A stretch of DNA of 56,079 nt, from positions 1-56,079 of IMG/VR virus record IMGVR_UViG_3300027736_000055; one strand, given 5' to 3'. How positions within the stretch are numbered: position 1 is the stretch's first letter; each line of letters starts with the position of its first letter. Positions 6,405 to 15,600 of this stretch are shown in pieces. The notes under the pieces are model-generated. The model was not told the origin of the DNA. It ran no database searches and saw only the letters and a list, made by a program, of their open reading frames with translations. Source of the stretch: a virus. Both the position numbers and the translations under genes were made by a program.

Positions 6405-6684
6405 CTTCGGACAGATATATGAGGGATGGAAAAATATGCTTGTTCCCTCATCAGAATTAAAAGATACAATAGAGAAGATTAGCGCTGAGCGCATGGCAAT
6501 TTGTAACAGTTGCATGTATCACTCTAAAAATCATCCCATCACTGTTCCTTATGATCATTGTATAGAATGTGGATGTATGTTAAAAGCTAAGGCAGCATGC
6601 TTGTCATGTGAATGTCCTAAGAAGTATTGGTTAGCACAAATGAAAGATCCTGAAGAAGAACAAGATTTAAAAACAAAATTATGA
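6397..6684 (+). CDS. Small zinc-ribbon protein, 95 aa
   Basis: Begins MINFGQIYEGWKNMLVPSSE. Eight cysteines lie in the middle: CNSC, CIECGC and CLSCEC, with histidines nearby, enough to bind one or two zinc ions. The pattern CNSC...CIECGCMLKAKA is familiar from small uncharacterised proteins in many phages and bacteria. The C-terminus is acidic. It lies just upstream of the terminase genes with overlaps of 8 and 4 bp, so it is co-translated with the packaging module; its job is unknown. Confidence 0.65.
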   Translation: MINFGQIYEGWKNMLVPSSELKDTIEKISAERMAICNSCMYHSKNHPITVPYDHCIECGCMLKAKAACLSCECPKKYWLAQMKDPEEEQDLKTKL

Positions 6685-6947
6685 AGAATCCAGTCTTAAA
6701 GAAAGTAGATATTAACGAGCTCATGGATATAATGTCTGAGTTGTGGGAAAGAGGTGTAGATTACGTTGATATCATAATTAAGCCTGAAGACAACACTATA
6801 TCTTTAATGTTTACAGAAGATTATCTTTCAGACGAAGCCAAAGAAGGATTAGATGATGTAGAAGAAATTGAAGACGAGGAAATTGAAGACACATATGTGG
6901 AGGTGAGAAGTAAGCTAACAAATGATGATTTAAACCAACTAATGTAA
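6681..6947 (+). CDS. Hypothetical acidic protein, 88 aa
   Basis: Begins MKNPVLKKVDINELMDIMSE. A helix and a short beta segment are followed by an acidic stretch (EEIEDEEIEDTYVEV). It starts by an ATGA overlap with the zinc-ribbon gene. Family not recognised. The acidic character would suit a partner of a basic or DNA-binding protein; nothing more can be said. Confidence 0.55.
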   Translation: MKNPVLKKVDINELMDIMSELWERGVDYVDIIIKPEDNTISLMFTEDYLSDEAKEGLDDVEEIEDEEIEDTYVEVRSKLTNDDLNQLM

Positions 6948-6951
6948 AGCT

Positions 6952-7218
6952 ATGAAACCTAATCACTATGAAAAAATACTAGGAGTACTAATAGAGCTTA
7001 AACAATCCCATCCTAAATGCAGTATGGGTAGACATTTAGCAACAGCTCTTGAGCCAAATACATGGAACATGACAGATGCTGAAGTATTTGATTGTCTAGA
7101 GAAATACAAATCACGTTTATCTATAGACATATTTCATTCTGATTCAGATATAGATAATATAATTAATGATGGTATTAATTTAAATAATATACTTCACGAA
7201 GATGAAGAAGACGACTAG
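6952..7218 (+). CDS. Hypothetical acidic protein, 88 aa
   Basis: Begins MKPNHYEKILGVLIELKQSH. The first 60 residues are helical with a SMGRHLATAL segment; the last 25 are acidic (ILHEDEEDD). It lies 4 bp after the preceding gene and 3 bp before the next one. No family recognised. Part of the operon leading into the terminase. Confidence 0.55.
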   Translation: MKPNHYEKILGVLIELKQSHPKCSMGRHLATALEPNTWNMTDAEVFDCLEKYKSRLSIDIFHSDSDIDNIINDGINLNNILHEDEEDD

Positions 7219-7221
7219 ATA

Positions 7222-7563
7222 ATGGCAGCACCAAAGAAAACTACATATATTAATACAGAGCTCGATTGGGCTGAAGAACAATTATCATCATGGAGAGCAT
7301 ATGTTGATGCTAATGCTATGCATGAGTTGAAAGACAGAATTGAGTGGAAACCAACAGGTAAAGGTGGATTGCTTCCTATGGTGATAGCATCCATTGAATC
7401 TCAGGGTAAGTTTATACAAGAAACCATGAAGAACTATTTAGCTCTTCTTGAGGTGGTGGATAAACTACGTGAGAAAGAAGAGAGTAAAGTGGAAGTGAGA
7501 GGTGGAGGAGGAATGAGCTCTAAGGCTGAACGTTGGTTAAAGCAAAGGAATGGAACTGCTTAA
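7222..7563 (+). CDS. Candidate small terminase or packaging accessory, 113 aa
   Basis: Begins MAAPKKTTYINTELDWAEEQ. The protein is mostly helical, with a probable coiled coil at residues 60-90 (MKNYLALLEVVDKLREKEES), then a Gly-rich hinge (RGGGG) and a basic tail. It overlaps the large terminase start by 14 bp, the position usually held by a small terminase subunit, and the coiled coil would allow ring assembly. No classic HTH is evident, so the role rests on position and shape. Confidence 0.4.
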   Translation: MAAPKKTTYINTELDWAEEQLSSWRAYVDANAMHELKDRIEWKPTGKGGLLPMVIASIESQGKFIQETMKNYLALLEVVDKLREKEESKVEVRGGGGMSSKAERWLKQRNGTA

Positions 7564-9571
7564 GATTGATTCTAAAGATTGGTTGATTAACCAGAAACGT
7601 ATACCTCTAGTAGACAGTGCAGAGTATGGAGATTTCTATGATTTCCATGAGGAGATATGTAAGAATGGTTGTATGATGGGAGACACATACATTCCTCCTT
7701 TTCTATATTGGCACCTTAATGTATGGCATACAGAGATAGATATTATAGATGATAGAGGAAGAATATCTCAGAGGTATACAAACCCTTCCTTGCGTGATAA
7801 TGAGTGGGTGGTGGCTAATGAGATAGACAAGGCAGAAAGGGCTCGCAAAGGGCTTGTTATTTTAGGAATCAGACGTTTTGCTAAGAGTGTTATTGAGGCA
7901 TCTTATGTATCACATGGTGCTACATTTGATGAGAACAGCCAAAATATCATTGCTGGCTTGAATGCTCCCGATATAAAACTTATTACAGATAAGATAGATA
8001 AAGGGCTCAACCATTTACCACAAGCCTGGCAGTGGCAAAGGATTGAGGATAATTGGAAGAACCAAGTGACACTGGGAATTAAGACAAGAGATGGTAGACG
8101 TATGCCATTCTCACAGATATTAATACGTAACCTTGATGAAGGTAATAATGAAGAAGCAATTGCTGGTAGTAAGCCTAGAAAGTTAATTATAGATGAGATT
8201 GGTAAAGGAAGTTTCCTTCGTGGTTTACAAGCGGCTATTCCAGGTTTCACTACACCCTTTGGCTGGGGTTGCTCACCGATTCTTACAGGAACTGGTGGGG
8301 ATATGAAGAAGTTTATGGACGCCAAGCTATTAATGTTTGACGTAGAAAACTTCAACTTCATGACCTATAACAATGCAGAAGATGATAAACGTGTACACGG
8401 ACTATTCATCTCTCATAAGTTTAGAATGGAGGCTAAGTATGAAAGTTCACTTGGTGCATATTTAGATAAGCCAGTAAAGAATGATCTTCACAAGCTTAAG
8501 ATGCTTGTAAGTGATGAAGCATTAGCAACAAAGATAACAGAAGATAACCTTAATAGACTTAAAAAGTCAGGAGATAGAGTTGCTTATTTAAAGGAGAAGA
8601 TGTACTATCCACAGAAAGTGGATGATATATTCTTAAATGAAGATAGTAACATATTTGATATAGAGGGAGCAAAACGACAAAAGACCAGACTCCTATCACA
8701 GGAGCGCACTGGTACACCTGTTGTGCTATATGATGATGGCGATGGTATAAAGCATGAGTTTACAGACAAATTGCCCATCACCAACTTCCCTCTAAAGAAC
8801 TCTGATAATAAGGATGCTCCTGTAATTATATATGAGTTTCCTATAGAAGCACCACCTTATGGATTATATGTAGCAGGAGTCGATCCATACCGTCAAGGTA
8901 AAGCTGCATATTCTACATCGTTAGGAGCTGTGTATATTTACAAACGTATGCACTCTATAGCTAGTGAAAAATATCAAGACATGTTTGTAGCTTCATACTG
9001 CGCACGTCCTGATAAGAAAGAAACCTGGGAGGAACAAGCAAGGATGCTCATTAAATATTACAATGCAAGAGCACTTGTAGAGAATGATGAGATATCATTC
9101 ATTGAATACATGAAGTCTAAAGGAGATGCGCATTATTTAGAAAAGCAACCTGATTGGTTAAAAGAAGTGGTGCCAAATACTACCGTTAGACGTGACTACG
9201 GTGTACATAGATCTGCAGGTAAGATTGTAGATTTCTTACATACGTGTCTCAAGACATACTCTGAGGAGCCTATTATTACTGAGAAGGATGACGATGGAAA
9301 GATACTCAGTGAAACAAAAGGTATGGTGAAGATTTTTGATCCTGTACTTCTTGAAGAAATGATTCAGTACAATGAAGAAGGTAACTTTGACCGTATCATT
9401 GCAGCTGAATTAGCAATAGCTCAGGCTATGAAAATGGATCCTATTATGGGAAGAGTGGGAGATAAAGGTGATATACGTATTCAATCGATGCACCTACCTA
9501 AGAAGAAAAATAAATTATTTGTGGGAGGCGGTAGCTTATTCCCAGGACAAAAACATAAACTGTTTACATAA
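7550..9571 (+). CDS. terL: Terminase large subunit, 673 aa
   Basis: This is the packaging motor ATPase and headful nuclease. The N-terminal ATPase shows a Walker A variant GIRRFAKS at residues 106-113 and a Walker B segment LIIDEI with D215 and E216. The C-terminal RNase H-like nuclease begins with AGVDPYRQGK (candidate metal ligand D445) and continues with ALVENDEISF and, further on, acidic residues near the end. Length and motif order fit crAss-like terminases. It starts within the preceding gene and its stop shares a base with the portal ATG (TAATG). The N-terminal 95 residues hold a short region with Trp and His residues (YWHLNVWH) typical of phage terminase lids. Confidence 0.9.
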   Translation: MELLKIDSKDWLINQKRIPLVDSAEYGDFYDFHEEICKNGCMMGDTYIPPFLYWHLNVWHTEIDIIDDRGRISQRYTNPSLRDNEWVVANEIDKAERARKGLVILGIRRFAKSVIEASYVSHGATFDENSQNIIAGLNAPDIKLITDKIDKGLNHLPQAWQWQRIEDNWKNQVTLGIKTRDGRRMPFSQILIRNLDEGNNEEAIAGSKPRKLIIDEIGKGSFLRGLQAAIPGFTTPFGWGCSPILTGTGGDMKKFMDAKLLMFDVENFNFMTYNNAEDDKRVHGLFISHKFRMEAKYESSLGAYLDKPVKNDLHKLKMLVSDEALATKITEDNLNRLKKSGDRVAYLKEKMYYPQKVDDIFLNEDSNIFDIEGAKRQKTRLLSQERTGTPVVLYDDGDGIKHEFTDKLPITNFPLKNSDNKDAPVIIYEFPIEAPPYGLYVAGVDPYRQGKAAYSTSLGAVYIYKRMHSIASEKYQDMFVASYCARPDKKETWEEQARMLIKYYNARALVENDEISFIEYMKSKGDAHYLEKQPDWLKEVVPNTTVRRDYGVHRSAGKIVDFLHTCLKTYSEEPIITEKDDDGKILSETKGMVKIFDPVLLEEMIQYNEEGNFDRIIAAELAIAQAMKMDPIMGRVGDKGDIRIQSMHLPKKKNKLFVGGGSLFPGQKHKLFT

Positions 9572-12153
9572 TGGCAATCATTAGATATACCAAAGATGCA
9601 ACCATCAGGTACGCCTATCTTAATATCTTTCCTGATCAGTTCAAGACTGAAAAAGAGAAGATGGATGAAAGTTGGATCAAGAATACAATGGATTACTTTG
9701 CTAACAAGGCATATGCTGAGTATGTAAAGAATCGAGATACGTTTGTTAAAAACTATGACTTGGTGAAGGGTATACTTCGTATGGAAGACTTCTATCAAGA
9801 GCCAGAGGTAAAAAGTTTTACAGATATGCTTACGGCAGATCTTGGTTTGCCTGGTTATGTAAAACATTATTCTATTCTAACAACTCCTCTTAATGAGCTT
9901 ATTGGAGAGATATCAAAGAGACCTGATTCATTTCGTGTTAAGGCATTTGATGATGATTCTCGTTCTGAGGAGCTTGAATTTAAGACAAGTATTCTTCAAG
10001 AATTTGTTTTAAATGAAGCCAAGCAAAAGATTGCACAAAGTATGTTAATGCAAGGTCAGGAGCCAGATGAGGAAGAAGTGCAAAAAATGGCAATAGAAAA
10101 AGTTAAAGACGAACTTGATAACTATACATCTATAGCTGAGAAGTGGGGAAACCATATTCTTACAGCACTCAAAGCTGAGTTTAATACTAAAGAGAAATCA
10201 GAGGATGCGTTCCGTGATCTTGGTATTACAGCTCGTGAGTTCTATCATATATATGAGGATAACTCTAAAACAGGATTTAATGTTGAGGTGGCCAATCCAA
10301 AGAATACTTGGTTCTTAACTACACCAGATAGAAAATATATCTCTGATCCTACAGGGCGTGCACAAGGAGCATATGCTGCTGGCTTAGTACAAGTGATGGA
10401 GCTATCTGAGATTATTGAAACATTTACATGGCTTGCAAAAGATGAGATTGATCACTTACGTTCATCATTACAAGATTATGGACTTATAAATGTTCGTGAA
10501 TCTAATCTAGGCAATCCTAATGCTGCTGATGGTATTGACTCTGTACAATATGATACATTTGATCCTCTTGTTCTTCAGACACGTATGATCATTGAATCTG
10601 AGATGAAAGAGAATGATGATGGACTAAAAGATTTCTTAGGACTTACATCAAATGTGTCTTCATTTGGATACAAATATGTAGTGGTGAGATCTTACTGGAT
10701 CTCTAAGAAAAAGATAGGTAAGCTTATTTATACAGATGAAATGGGCAATGAGCAATCTACGCTTGTTGATGAAAGCTATAAAAGTGGCACCATACCCACT
10801 CAAATATCATTAGAATGGGGATGGATTAATCAATGGTATCAAGGTGTAAAAATTGGACCAGACATCTATCACATCTCTCCATACAAGTTATTAAACTACT
10901 GCCCTATCATTGGGCTAGTACATGAGATCAAGAATACTGAGGCTAAGAGTATTGTAGATATGATGAAGCCGTTTCAGGTGATATACAATGTTTGTATGAA
11001 CCAATTATATAAGCTTCTTGAGAAAGAAGTAGGTAAGGTTCAGCTTATGTCATTAAGACATATCCCTATTCCTAAAGATGGAGATGCACAAGATGCTCTT
11101 GATATATGGGAAATGGAAGCACGTAATAGAGGAGTGGTATTTATTGACGACTCTCCTGAGAACTTAAAAGCTCCAAGTTCATTCAATCAATTTACAAGTT
11201 TAGACCTTACACGTACGCAGGAGATTCAATCTCGTTACACTCTAGCTCAACAAATGAAGAACGAGTGTTGGGAGCTTATTGGTATGTCTAAGCAACGTTT
11301 AGGTAACGTGTCAGCTTCTGAGACTGCTACAGGTACAAACAACGCTGTAACACAAAGCTACACACAAACAGAGTCATTATTTGTAGCACACGAATATGTA
11401 TTAGGACAGCTGTATCAGTCAATGATTGATGCAGCATTATATACAGAAAGTCAGAAACCAGAATCTACCATTTCTTACATTACGTCTGAAGGAGAGAATG
11501 CGTTTGTTCAAGTGAATGGATCTGAACTTAAGTTCCGTGATCTTAAGGTGTTCTTAACTAATCGTCCAGAAGATAAACAAATGTTCCAAGAGCTTAGAGC
11601 ATTATCTCAAGCAGTTCTTCAGAATGGTGGAAGCTTACATGACATCATTGAATTGTATAGCACTAACTCTGTACGTCAGATGAAGAAAGTGTTTAAGACT
11701 CTTAAAGAAAGACAAGAGCAGTTACAGGATCAACAAGCAAAACAACAACAACAACAGATAGATCAACAACAGCAACAAGCACAAGCTGCCTTACAACAAA
11801 CTTCTCAATTACAAGAAGAGAAAATTGCACATGATGATTATCAAGCAGAACTAGATAGAATCAACAAGGTACAGATAGCAATGATTGCTGCTGAATCTAA
11901 AGCAGGGCCATTATCAGATGTTGATACATCTGGCACTGCAGATGTTCTTGAGATGACTAAACTTACTGCTGATCAGTCTAATGCTGCTAAAGATTATCAA
12001 ACTAGATTAAGAGAGATCCAAAATGAGAGTCAAATGAGCAGAGAAAAACTAGCTGTAGAGAATAGAAAGATTGACGTTGACCTTAAAAATCAAGACAACG
12101 ATCTTAAGATAGCTAAGATAAATGCAAGCAATAGAGGGTCAAAAAGTAAGTAG
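9571..12153 (+). CDS. Portal protein, 860 aa
   Basis: Directly follows the terminase with a one-base overlap, the usual place for the portal, and is long, as in crAss-like phages. The N-terminal half mixes helices and beta segments; the central region contains a long helical stretch typical of the portal stem and clip (IVDMMKPFQVIYNVCMNQLY). The C-terminus has a Gln-rich run near residues 715-750 (KQQQQQIDQQQQQ) and a charged coiled coil, likely the barrel or a region reaching into the capsid. It forms the dodecameric DNA gate at one capsid vertex in known phages. Identification rests on gene order, length and general character rather than a single motif. Confidence 0.8.
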   Translation: MAIIRYTKDATIRYAYLNIFPDQFKTEKEKMDESWIKNTMDYFANKAYAEYVKNRDTFVKNYDLVKGILRMEDFYQEPEVKSFTDMLTADLGLPGYVKHYSILTTPLNELIGEISKRPDSFRVKAFDDDSRSEELEFKTSILQEFVLNEAKQKIAQSMLMQGQEPDEEEVQKMAIEKVKDELDNYTSIAEKWGNHILTALKAEFNTKEKSEDAFRDLGITAREFYHIYEDNSKTGFNVEVANPKNTWFLTTPDRKYISDPTGRAQGAYAAGLVQVMELSEIIETFTWLAKDEIDHLRSSLQDYGLINVRESNLGNPNAADGIDSVQYDTFDPLVLQTRMIIESEMKENDDGLKDFLGLTSNVSSFGYKYVVVRSYWISKKKIGKLIYTDEMGNEQSTLVDESYKSGTIPTQISLEWGWINQWYQGVKIGPDIYHISPYKLLNYCPIIGLVHEIKNTEAKSIVDMMKPFQVIYNVCMNQLYKLLEKEVGKVQLMSLRHIPIPKDGDAQDALDIWEMEARNRGVVFIDDSPENLKAPSSFNQFTSLDLTRTQEIQSRYTLAQQMKNECWELIGMSKQRLGNVSASETATGTNNAVTQSYTQTESLFVAHEYVLGQLYQSMIDAALYTESQKPESTISYITSEGENAFVQVNGSELKFRDLKVFLTNRPEDKQMFQELRALSQAVLQNGGSLHDIIELYSTNSVRQMKKVFKTLKERQEQLQDQQAKQQQQQIDQQQQQAQAALQQTSQLQEEKIAHDDYQAELDRINKVQIAMIAAESKAGPLSDVDTSGTADVLEMTKLTADQSNAAKDYQTRLREIQNESQMSREKLAVENRKIDVDLKNQDNDLKIAKINASNRGSKSK

Positions 12154-12295
12154 TTCTAATCATTTTGGTTAGAACAAAAACTATTAATGCTATATTATCT
12201 AAAATATTTAGCGTTTTTGACCTTTTCCTATTTGTTATTAACTTATAGTGATTTAGTTTTATATCGAAAAACCAATTAAAAAATCCCAACTACGT
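12153..12295 (+). promoter_or_regulatory. Hairpin and promoter between portal and scaffold genes
   Basis: A 7-bp hairpin (GTTCTAA 12153-12159 with TTAGAAC 12169-12175) overlaps the portal stop. Further on, TTTG (12231-12234) and TAGTTTTA (12254-12261) are 19 nt apart, close to the Bacteroidota promoter consensus. AACTACGT directly precedes the ATG at 12296, the same start context as at 5714. Confidence 0.55.
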
Positions 12296-13543
12296 ATGGC
12301 CAATGATTTAGAAACCCCAGATTTTGGGAATTTCAGCATTCAGAGCACCATGGAAGGTGTAGGTAATGCAGAGCTATTAAATGATTTAATGGCTCCAGAA
12401 ACATCTACAGGCAATCCTGATGATATTCAAGATATAAATGCTCCTGAAGTTCCTAAAAAGAAAGCTGCAGTGAAAGCTCTAGCATCTGATGAAGAAGAAA
12501 ATAAGAAAGACGATGACGCTCCTAAACAGGATATCACTGATTTCTTATACGGTACAGATGATGATGAAGAAGAAGATGAAGATGGAACACCAGCTAAACC
12601 TGTTGCAAAAGCTACTGATACTACATCTGATGAAGACGAGGATGATGAAGATGGAGCTAATCCATTTACAGCATTTGCTAGAGACTTATTCAAGTTAGGT
12701 GGTTTCACTGCAGACGAAGATGAAGAAGAAGCACCAATTAATACAGCAGAAGAATTTTTAGATAGATTCAATGCTGAGAAAAAGAAAGGAGCTATTACAA
12801 TTGTTAATGAATTCATCGGACAGTTTGGTGAAGATTACCAGGATGCATTCCAGGCAATCTTTGTTAAAGGTGTTAACCCTAGAGATTATTATGGCACATA
12901 CAACGCTATTGAGAACTATGCAGAAATGGACTTGTCCAATGAAGCAAATCAAGTAGCGGTTATTAGACAAGCTTTAACTGATCAAGAATTTGATCAAGAA
13001 GATATTGAAACGGAGATTGAAAAACTTCGTAATTATGGTGACCTAGAAAGTACAGCAACTAGACATCATAAAGTGTTAGTAAAGAAAGAAGCTACAAAGC
13101 TTCAAAAATTGGAGCAAGAGAAAGAGACCCAATTAAAACAACAAGCTGCTTACAAGCAACAGTACGCACAGAACGTGGGTGCTATTTTGCAAGATAAGGT
13201 GAAAGCAAAGGAGTTTGATGGTATTCCTCTTAATCCAAAATTGGCTGGCGAACTACAAGATTTTTTGGTTACAGATAGATACAAAACAGGATCTGGCGAA
13301 ATGCTTACAGAATTTGATCGTACTATCTTGGAACTGAAGAGACCCGAGAATCATGAGATGAAGGTTAAAGTGGCACTACTTTTAAAAATCCTAGAAAAGG
13401 ATCCTACGTTATCAACAATTCAAAAGGCAGGTGTAACCAAAAAAACAGATACTCTGTTTGGAGAAGTTACACGACAATCTTCTAAGTCAGCCGTAAAATC
13501 TAGTAAAGGTTCTTCCAAGCCTACCTCATGGTGGAGTAATTAA
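12296..13543 (+). CDS. Putative capsid scaffolding protein, 415 aa
   Basis: Lies between portal and major capsid genes, the classical place of a scaffold. The first 160 residues are extremely acidic, with several runs of Asp and Glu (DDDEEEDEDGTP, DEDEDDEDG), then a mixed domain, a helical coiled-coil region near residues 255-300 rich in Lys, Glu and Gln, and a basic Ser/Lys tail ending in SKPTSWWSN. A charged, coiled-coil protein with a basic C-terminus that can bind the capsid shell is what scaffolds look like. No protease motif seen. The acidic N-terminus could also mimic DNA inside the procapsid. Confidence 0.6.
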   Translation: MANDLETPDFGNFSIQSTMEGVGNAELLNDLMAPETSTGNPDDIQDINAPEVPKKKAAVKALASDEEENKKDDDAPKQDITDFLYGTDDDEEEDEDGTPAKPVAKATDTTSDEDEDDEDGANPFTAFARDLFKLGGFTADEDEEEAPINTAEEFLDRFNAEKKKGAITIVNEFIGQFGEDYQDAFQAIFVKGVNPRDYYGTYNAIENYAEMDLSNEANQVAVIRQALTDQEFDQEDIETEIEKLRNYGDLESTATRHHKVLVKKEATKLQKLEQEKETQLKQQAAYKQQYAQNVGAILQDKVKAKEFDGIPLNPKLAGELQDFLVTDRYKTGSGEMLTEFDRTILELKRPENHEMKVKVALLLKILEKDPTLSTIQKAGVTKKTDTLFGEVTRQSSKSAVKSSKGSSKPTSWWSN

Positions 13544-13570
13544 ATAATAATAAATTAAACTTAAAAAAAA

Positions 13571-15124
13571 ATGGCAATTCAAACAATCCCAGGTTTAACT
13601 GGATTTACCTACGCTCGCGTTGCGTCTATGGACAAACGTGCAGTTGGTAAGTTAACAGACTCTAACCACTTGGAAAGCTTTCACTCGACTGAGCCAGCAG
13701 ACTATGATAAGAAAATTATCAGTTTGTACACTCAGAGCTCATTGTACAGCAACGACTTCTTGGACATGATCAACAAGTCAACTCCGTTCTACATTGATAA
13801 TAATAGTGATGCTTGGAAGTGGCAGGTAGCTGTACCTTACAAATTCCCTAAAATTATTGACATCCCTACTACTACCTTAGAATTATCTAAGCCAGGTATT
13901 GATGGACAAGAGTTCTCGTTAATCTTAGATACTAATGAATTCTCTAAGAACTCCATCATCTCTGTAGGTTCTCGTCAATACGGTCCTCGTTTCTACGTTA
14001 TCAAAGATCCACAGCCTTGGAACATGGGTTACTTGTACTCATTTACTTTAGTTACTGACAATCCAACTGTAGATTACGTATCCGCTACGTTCTTACAAAC
14101 TGGTATTGAGTTAGAATTAGTAGATGCTGCTATTGGTGAATTCGATCAAGACTTATTAGGATTACCACGTTTGGGTGAGCAAATCACAATGTTTGAATCA
14201 TTAGGTTCTGCATATGGTTATGAGCACAAAATTACTGAATGGGCTGATGATAAGATGTTAGTTAATGCTAATGGCTCACCTTTAGATATTTTAGTATATG
14301 CTCCACAAAGACGTAACCAATTACCTTTAACTCGTAATGATGTTAAGTGGGAACCGTTTATTGAATTCTGGATGCGTAAGTCTATGTTAGAACTTAAGGT
14401 TAAGCGTATGATCTGGGCTAAGCCTGGTAGCGTTAAGTCTGGTGGATCTAAGCAAGAGTTAAAGCGTACATCTGCTGGTGTTTATCACAGAATGCGTAAC
14501 AATGGTAACTTAGTTCAATACAACCGTGGAGAATTCACTGCTAACTTGATTCGTTCGGTATTTGGTGATTTATTCTATCGTCGTGTGGATGTTAAAGACC
14601 GTAAGGTTAAAATGTACACTAACGAAGCTGGGTTTGACGTGTTCCAACAAGCTTTGAAAAACGATGCTTTGAATTCAGGTTTGACTTTCATGGCTGATTC
14701 AGGTAATCGTTACATGCAAGGAGAAGGACAACACATCACTTACAACTTTGCATTCGATGCAATGGTTACTCGTGAGACTGGTCGTGTTGAGTTAATTCAC
14801 TTAAAAGAATTAGACCTTCCTCAATCTAACTTAGAATTTGGACAAAACAAGAAGTCTACTCCAGTATTTATGGTGTTTGACGTTTCTCCAATGTCTGATG
14901 GATCTATGGTAAATAACATTCGTGAAGTACGTATGAAGGGAGCTCCTTCTATGACTTGGGGTTATATCGATGGTACTCGTCATCACTTAGGATTTGCAAA
15001 ATCTCAAGGTATGTCAAGTGCTAACAAATTCCCAGGATACGAAATCTGGATGAAGGATCGTTGTGATGTATTTATCGAAGACTTGTCTCGTACAGTCTTA
15101 ATCGAAGAAATCCCTCAGTTCTAA
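13571..15124 (+). CDS. Major capsid protein, 517 aa
   Basis: Begins MAIQTIPGLTGFTYARVASM. Size, position after portal and scaffold, and composition fit the HK97-fold major capsid protein of crAss-like phages. Codon use is more biased than in neighbouring genes (many GGT, GCT, CGT, AAC, TTC), the pattern expected for the most abundant virion protein. No N-terminal cleaved region is obvious; the separate upstream scaffold would fill that role. The start is preceded by an A-rich stretch instead of a Shine-Dalgarno sequence, normal for Bacteroidota. A strongly structured RNA follows the stop codon. Confidence 0.85.
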   Translation: MAIQTIPGLTGFTYARVASMDKRAVGKLTDSNHLESFHSTEPADYDKKIISLYTQSSLYSNDFLDMINKSTPFYIDNNSDAWKWQVAVPYKFPKIIDIPTTTLELSKPGIDGQEFSLILDTNEFSKNSIISVGSRQYGPRFYVIKDPQPWNMGYLYSFTLVTDNPTVDYVSATFLQTGIELELVDAAIGEFDQDLLGLPRLGEQITMFESLGSAYGYEHKITEWADDKMLVNANGSPLDILVYAPQRRNQLPLTRNDVKWEPFIEFWMRKSMLELKVKRMIWAKPGSVKSGGSKQELKRTSAGVYHRMRNNGNLVQYNRGEFTANLIRSVFGDLFYRRVDVKDRKVKMYTNEAGFDVFQQALKNDALNSGLTFMADSGNRYMQGEGQHITYNFAFDAMVTRETGRVELIHLKELDLPQSNLEFGQNKKSTPVFMVFDVSPMSDGSMVNNIREVRMKGAPSMTWGYIDGTRHHLGFAKSQGMSSANKFPGYEIWMKDRCDVFIEDLSRTVLIEEIPQF

Positions 15125-15130
15125 TATATT

Positions 15131-15274
15131 GCGAGCCTAGTGCTCGTCTCCAGCAATCGCTGGCTTTGATCAAGAAGTCTCCCACAACTCCTCCCCTCCG
15201 TGTGGGAGCTTCTTGAATTTCAGGGTGAAAGGATTGGGTTTCCTAGTCGCTAGGTCTTTCGTTAGACGTCACCC
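15131..15274 (+). ncRNA. Highly structured RNA region after the capsid gene
   Basis: About 144 nt of unusually GC-rich sequence fold into consecutive elements: hairpin A (GCGAGC/GCTCGT, 15131-15147), hairpin B (CCAGC/GCTGG, 15150-15163), a long hairpin C of 16 bp with one bulged U (15170-15186 with 15201-15216) closing a 14-nt C-rich loop, and a multi-branch element D closed by GGGTGA/TCACCC (15223-15228 with 15269-15274) containing CCTAG/CTAGG and TCT/AGA hairpins. No U run follows hairpin C, so simple termination does not explain it. It may stabilise the capsid mRNA, be a processing site or be a separate RNA. Confidence 0.6.
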
Positions 15275-15276
15275 AC

Positions 15277-15311
15277 AAAACCAATTATTAAATAAAACTA
15301 CATATGGGTAA
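15277..15311 (+). repeat. Leader repeat, copy 1 (before HNH gene)
   Basis: AAAACCAA, an A/T stretch, AAAACTACATAT and GGGTAA occur in this order here and again at 15599-15636. The copies flank the HNH gene and each includes a start codon followed by GGTAA, so the first three codons (Met-Gly-Lys) are the same. Confidence 0.65.
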
Positions 15312-15600
15312 GTGGAATACTTATGATATACAAAAGAAAAGTAGAGATAAATCTATTGTTCGTAATAAACTATATGTAAAAAATTATTTAGAAAATAAAG
15401 CTTGCATTGATTGTGGAAACTCAGATATTAGAGTTTTAGAATTTGATCATGCGAGAGGAGTTAAATTATATCACGTATCTTATATGATTCAAAAAGCATA
15501 TAAGCTTGATCTTATTAAAGATGAAATAGAAAAATGTGATATAAGATGTTGTAACTGTCACAGAATAGTTACACAAGAACGAAGAATTATTAATAGTTAA
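15304..15600 (+). CDS. Free-standing HNH endonuclease, 98 aa
   Basis: The frame shows a complete HNH zinc-finger nuclease: C34-x2-C37, EFDH with catalytic H49, and CDIRCCNCHR with C82, C85, N84 and H86. It would cut DNA and is probably a homing endonuclease that spreads its own gene between phages. It sits between capsid and downstream virion genes, its base composition is more A-rich than its neighbours, and it is flanked by a duplicated leader, all signs of insertion. It shares its first three residues (MGK) with the next gene. An alternative role in DNA packaging, known for some HNH proteins next to terminases, is less likely here because of the location. Confidence 0.85.
   Translation: MGKWNTYDIQKKSRDKSIVRNKLYVKNYLENKACIDCGNSDIRVLEFDHARGVKLYHVSYMIQKAYKLDLIKDEIEKCDIRCCNCHRIVTQERRIINS

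Noticed and set aside
12427-12816. Serine-rich minus-strand frame opposite the scaffold gene
   Set aside because: It mirrors Asp/Glu codon runs of the plus-strand gene and has no start context of its own.
15125-15303. Group I intron
   Set aside because: The capsid reading frame ends with a normal stop before the structured region and no continuing exon follows, so nothing needs to be spliced.
15131-15600. Structured RNA plus HNH gene as an IscB/HEARO-type RNA-guided system
   Set aside because: The protein has only 98 residues with an HNH domain; the RuvC and bridge-helix parts of IscB are missing, and the RNA lies outside the repeat that marks the inserted gene. An RNA-guided function is not supported.
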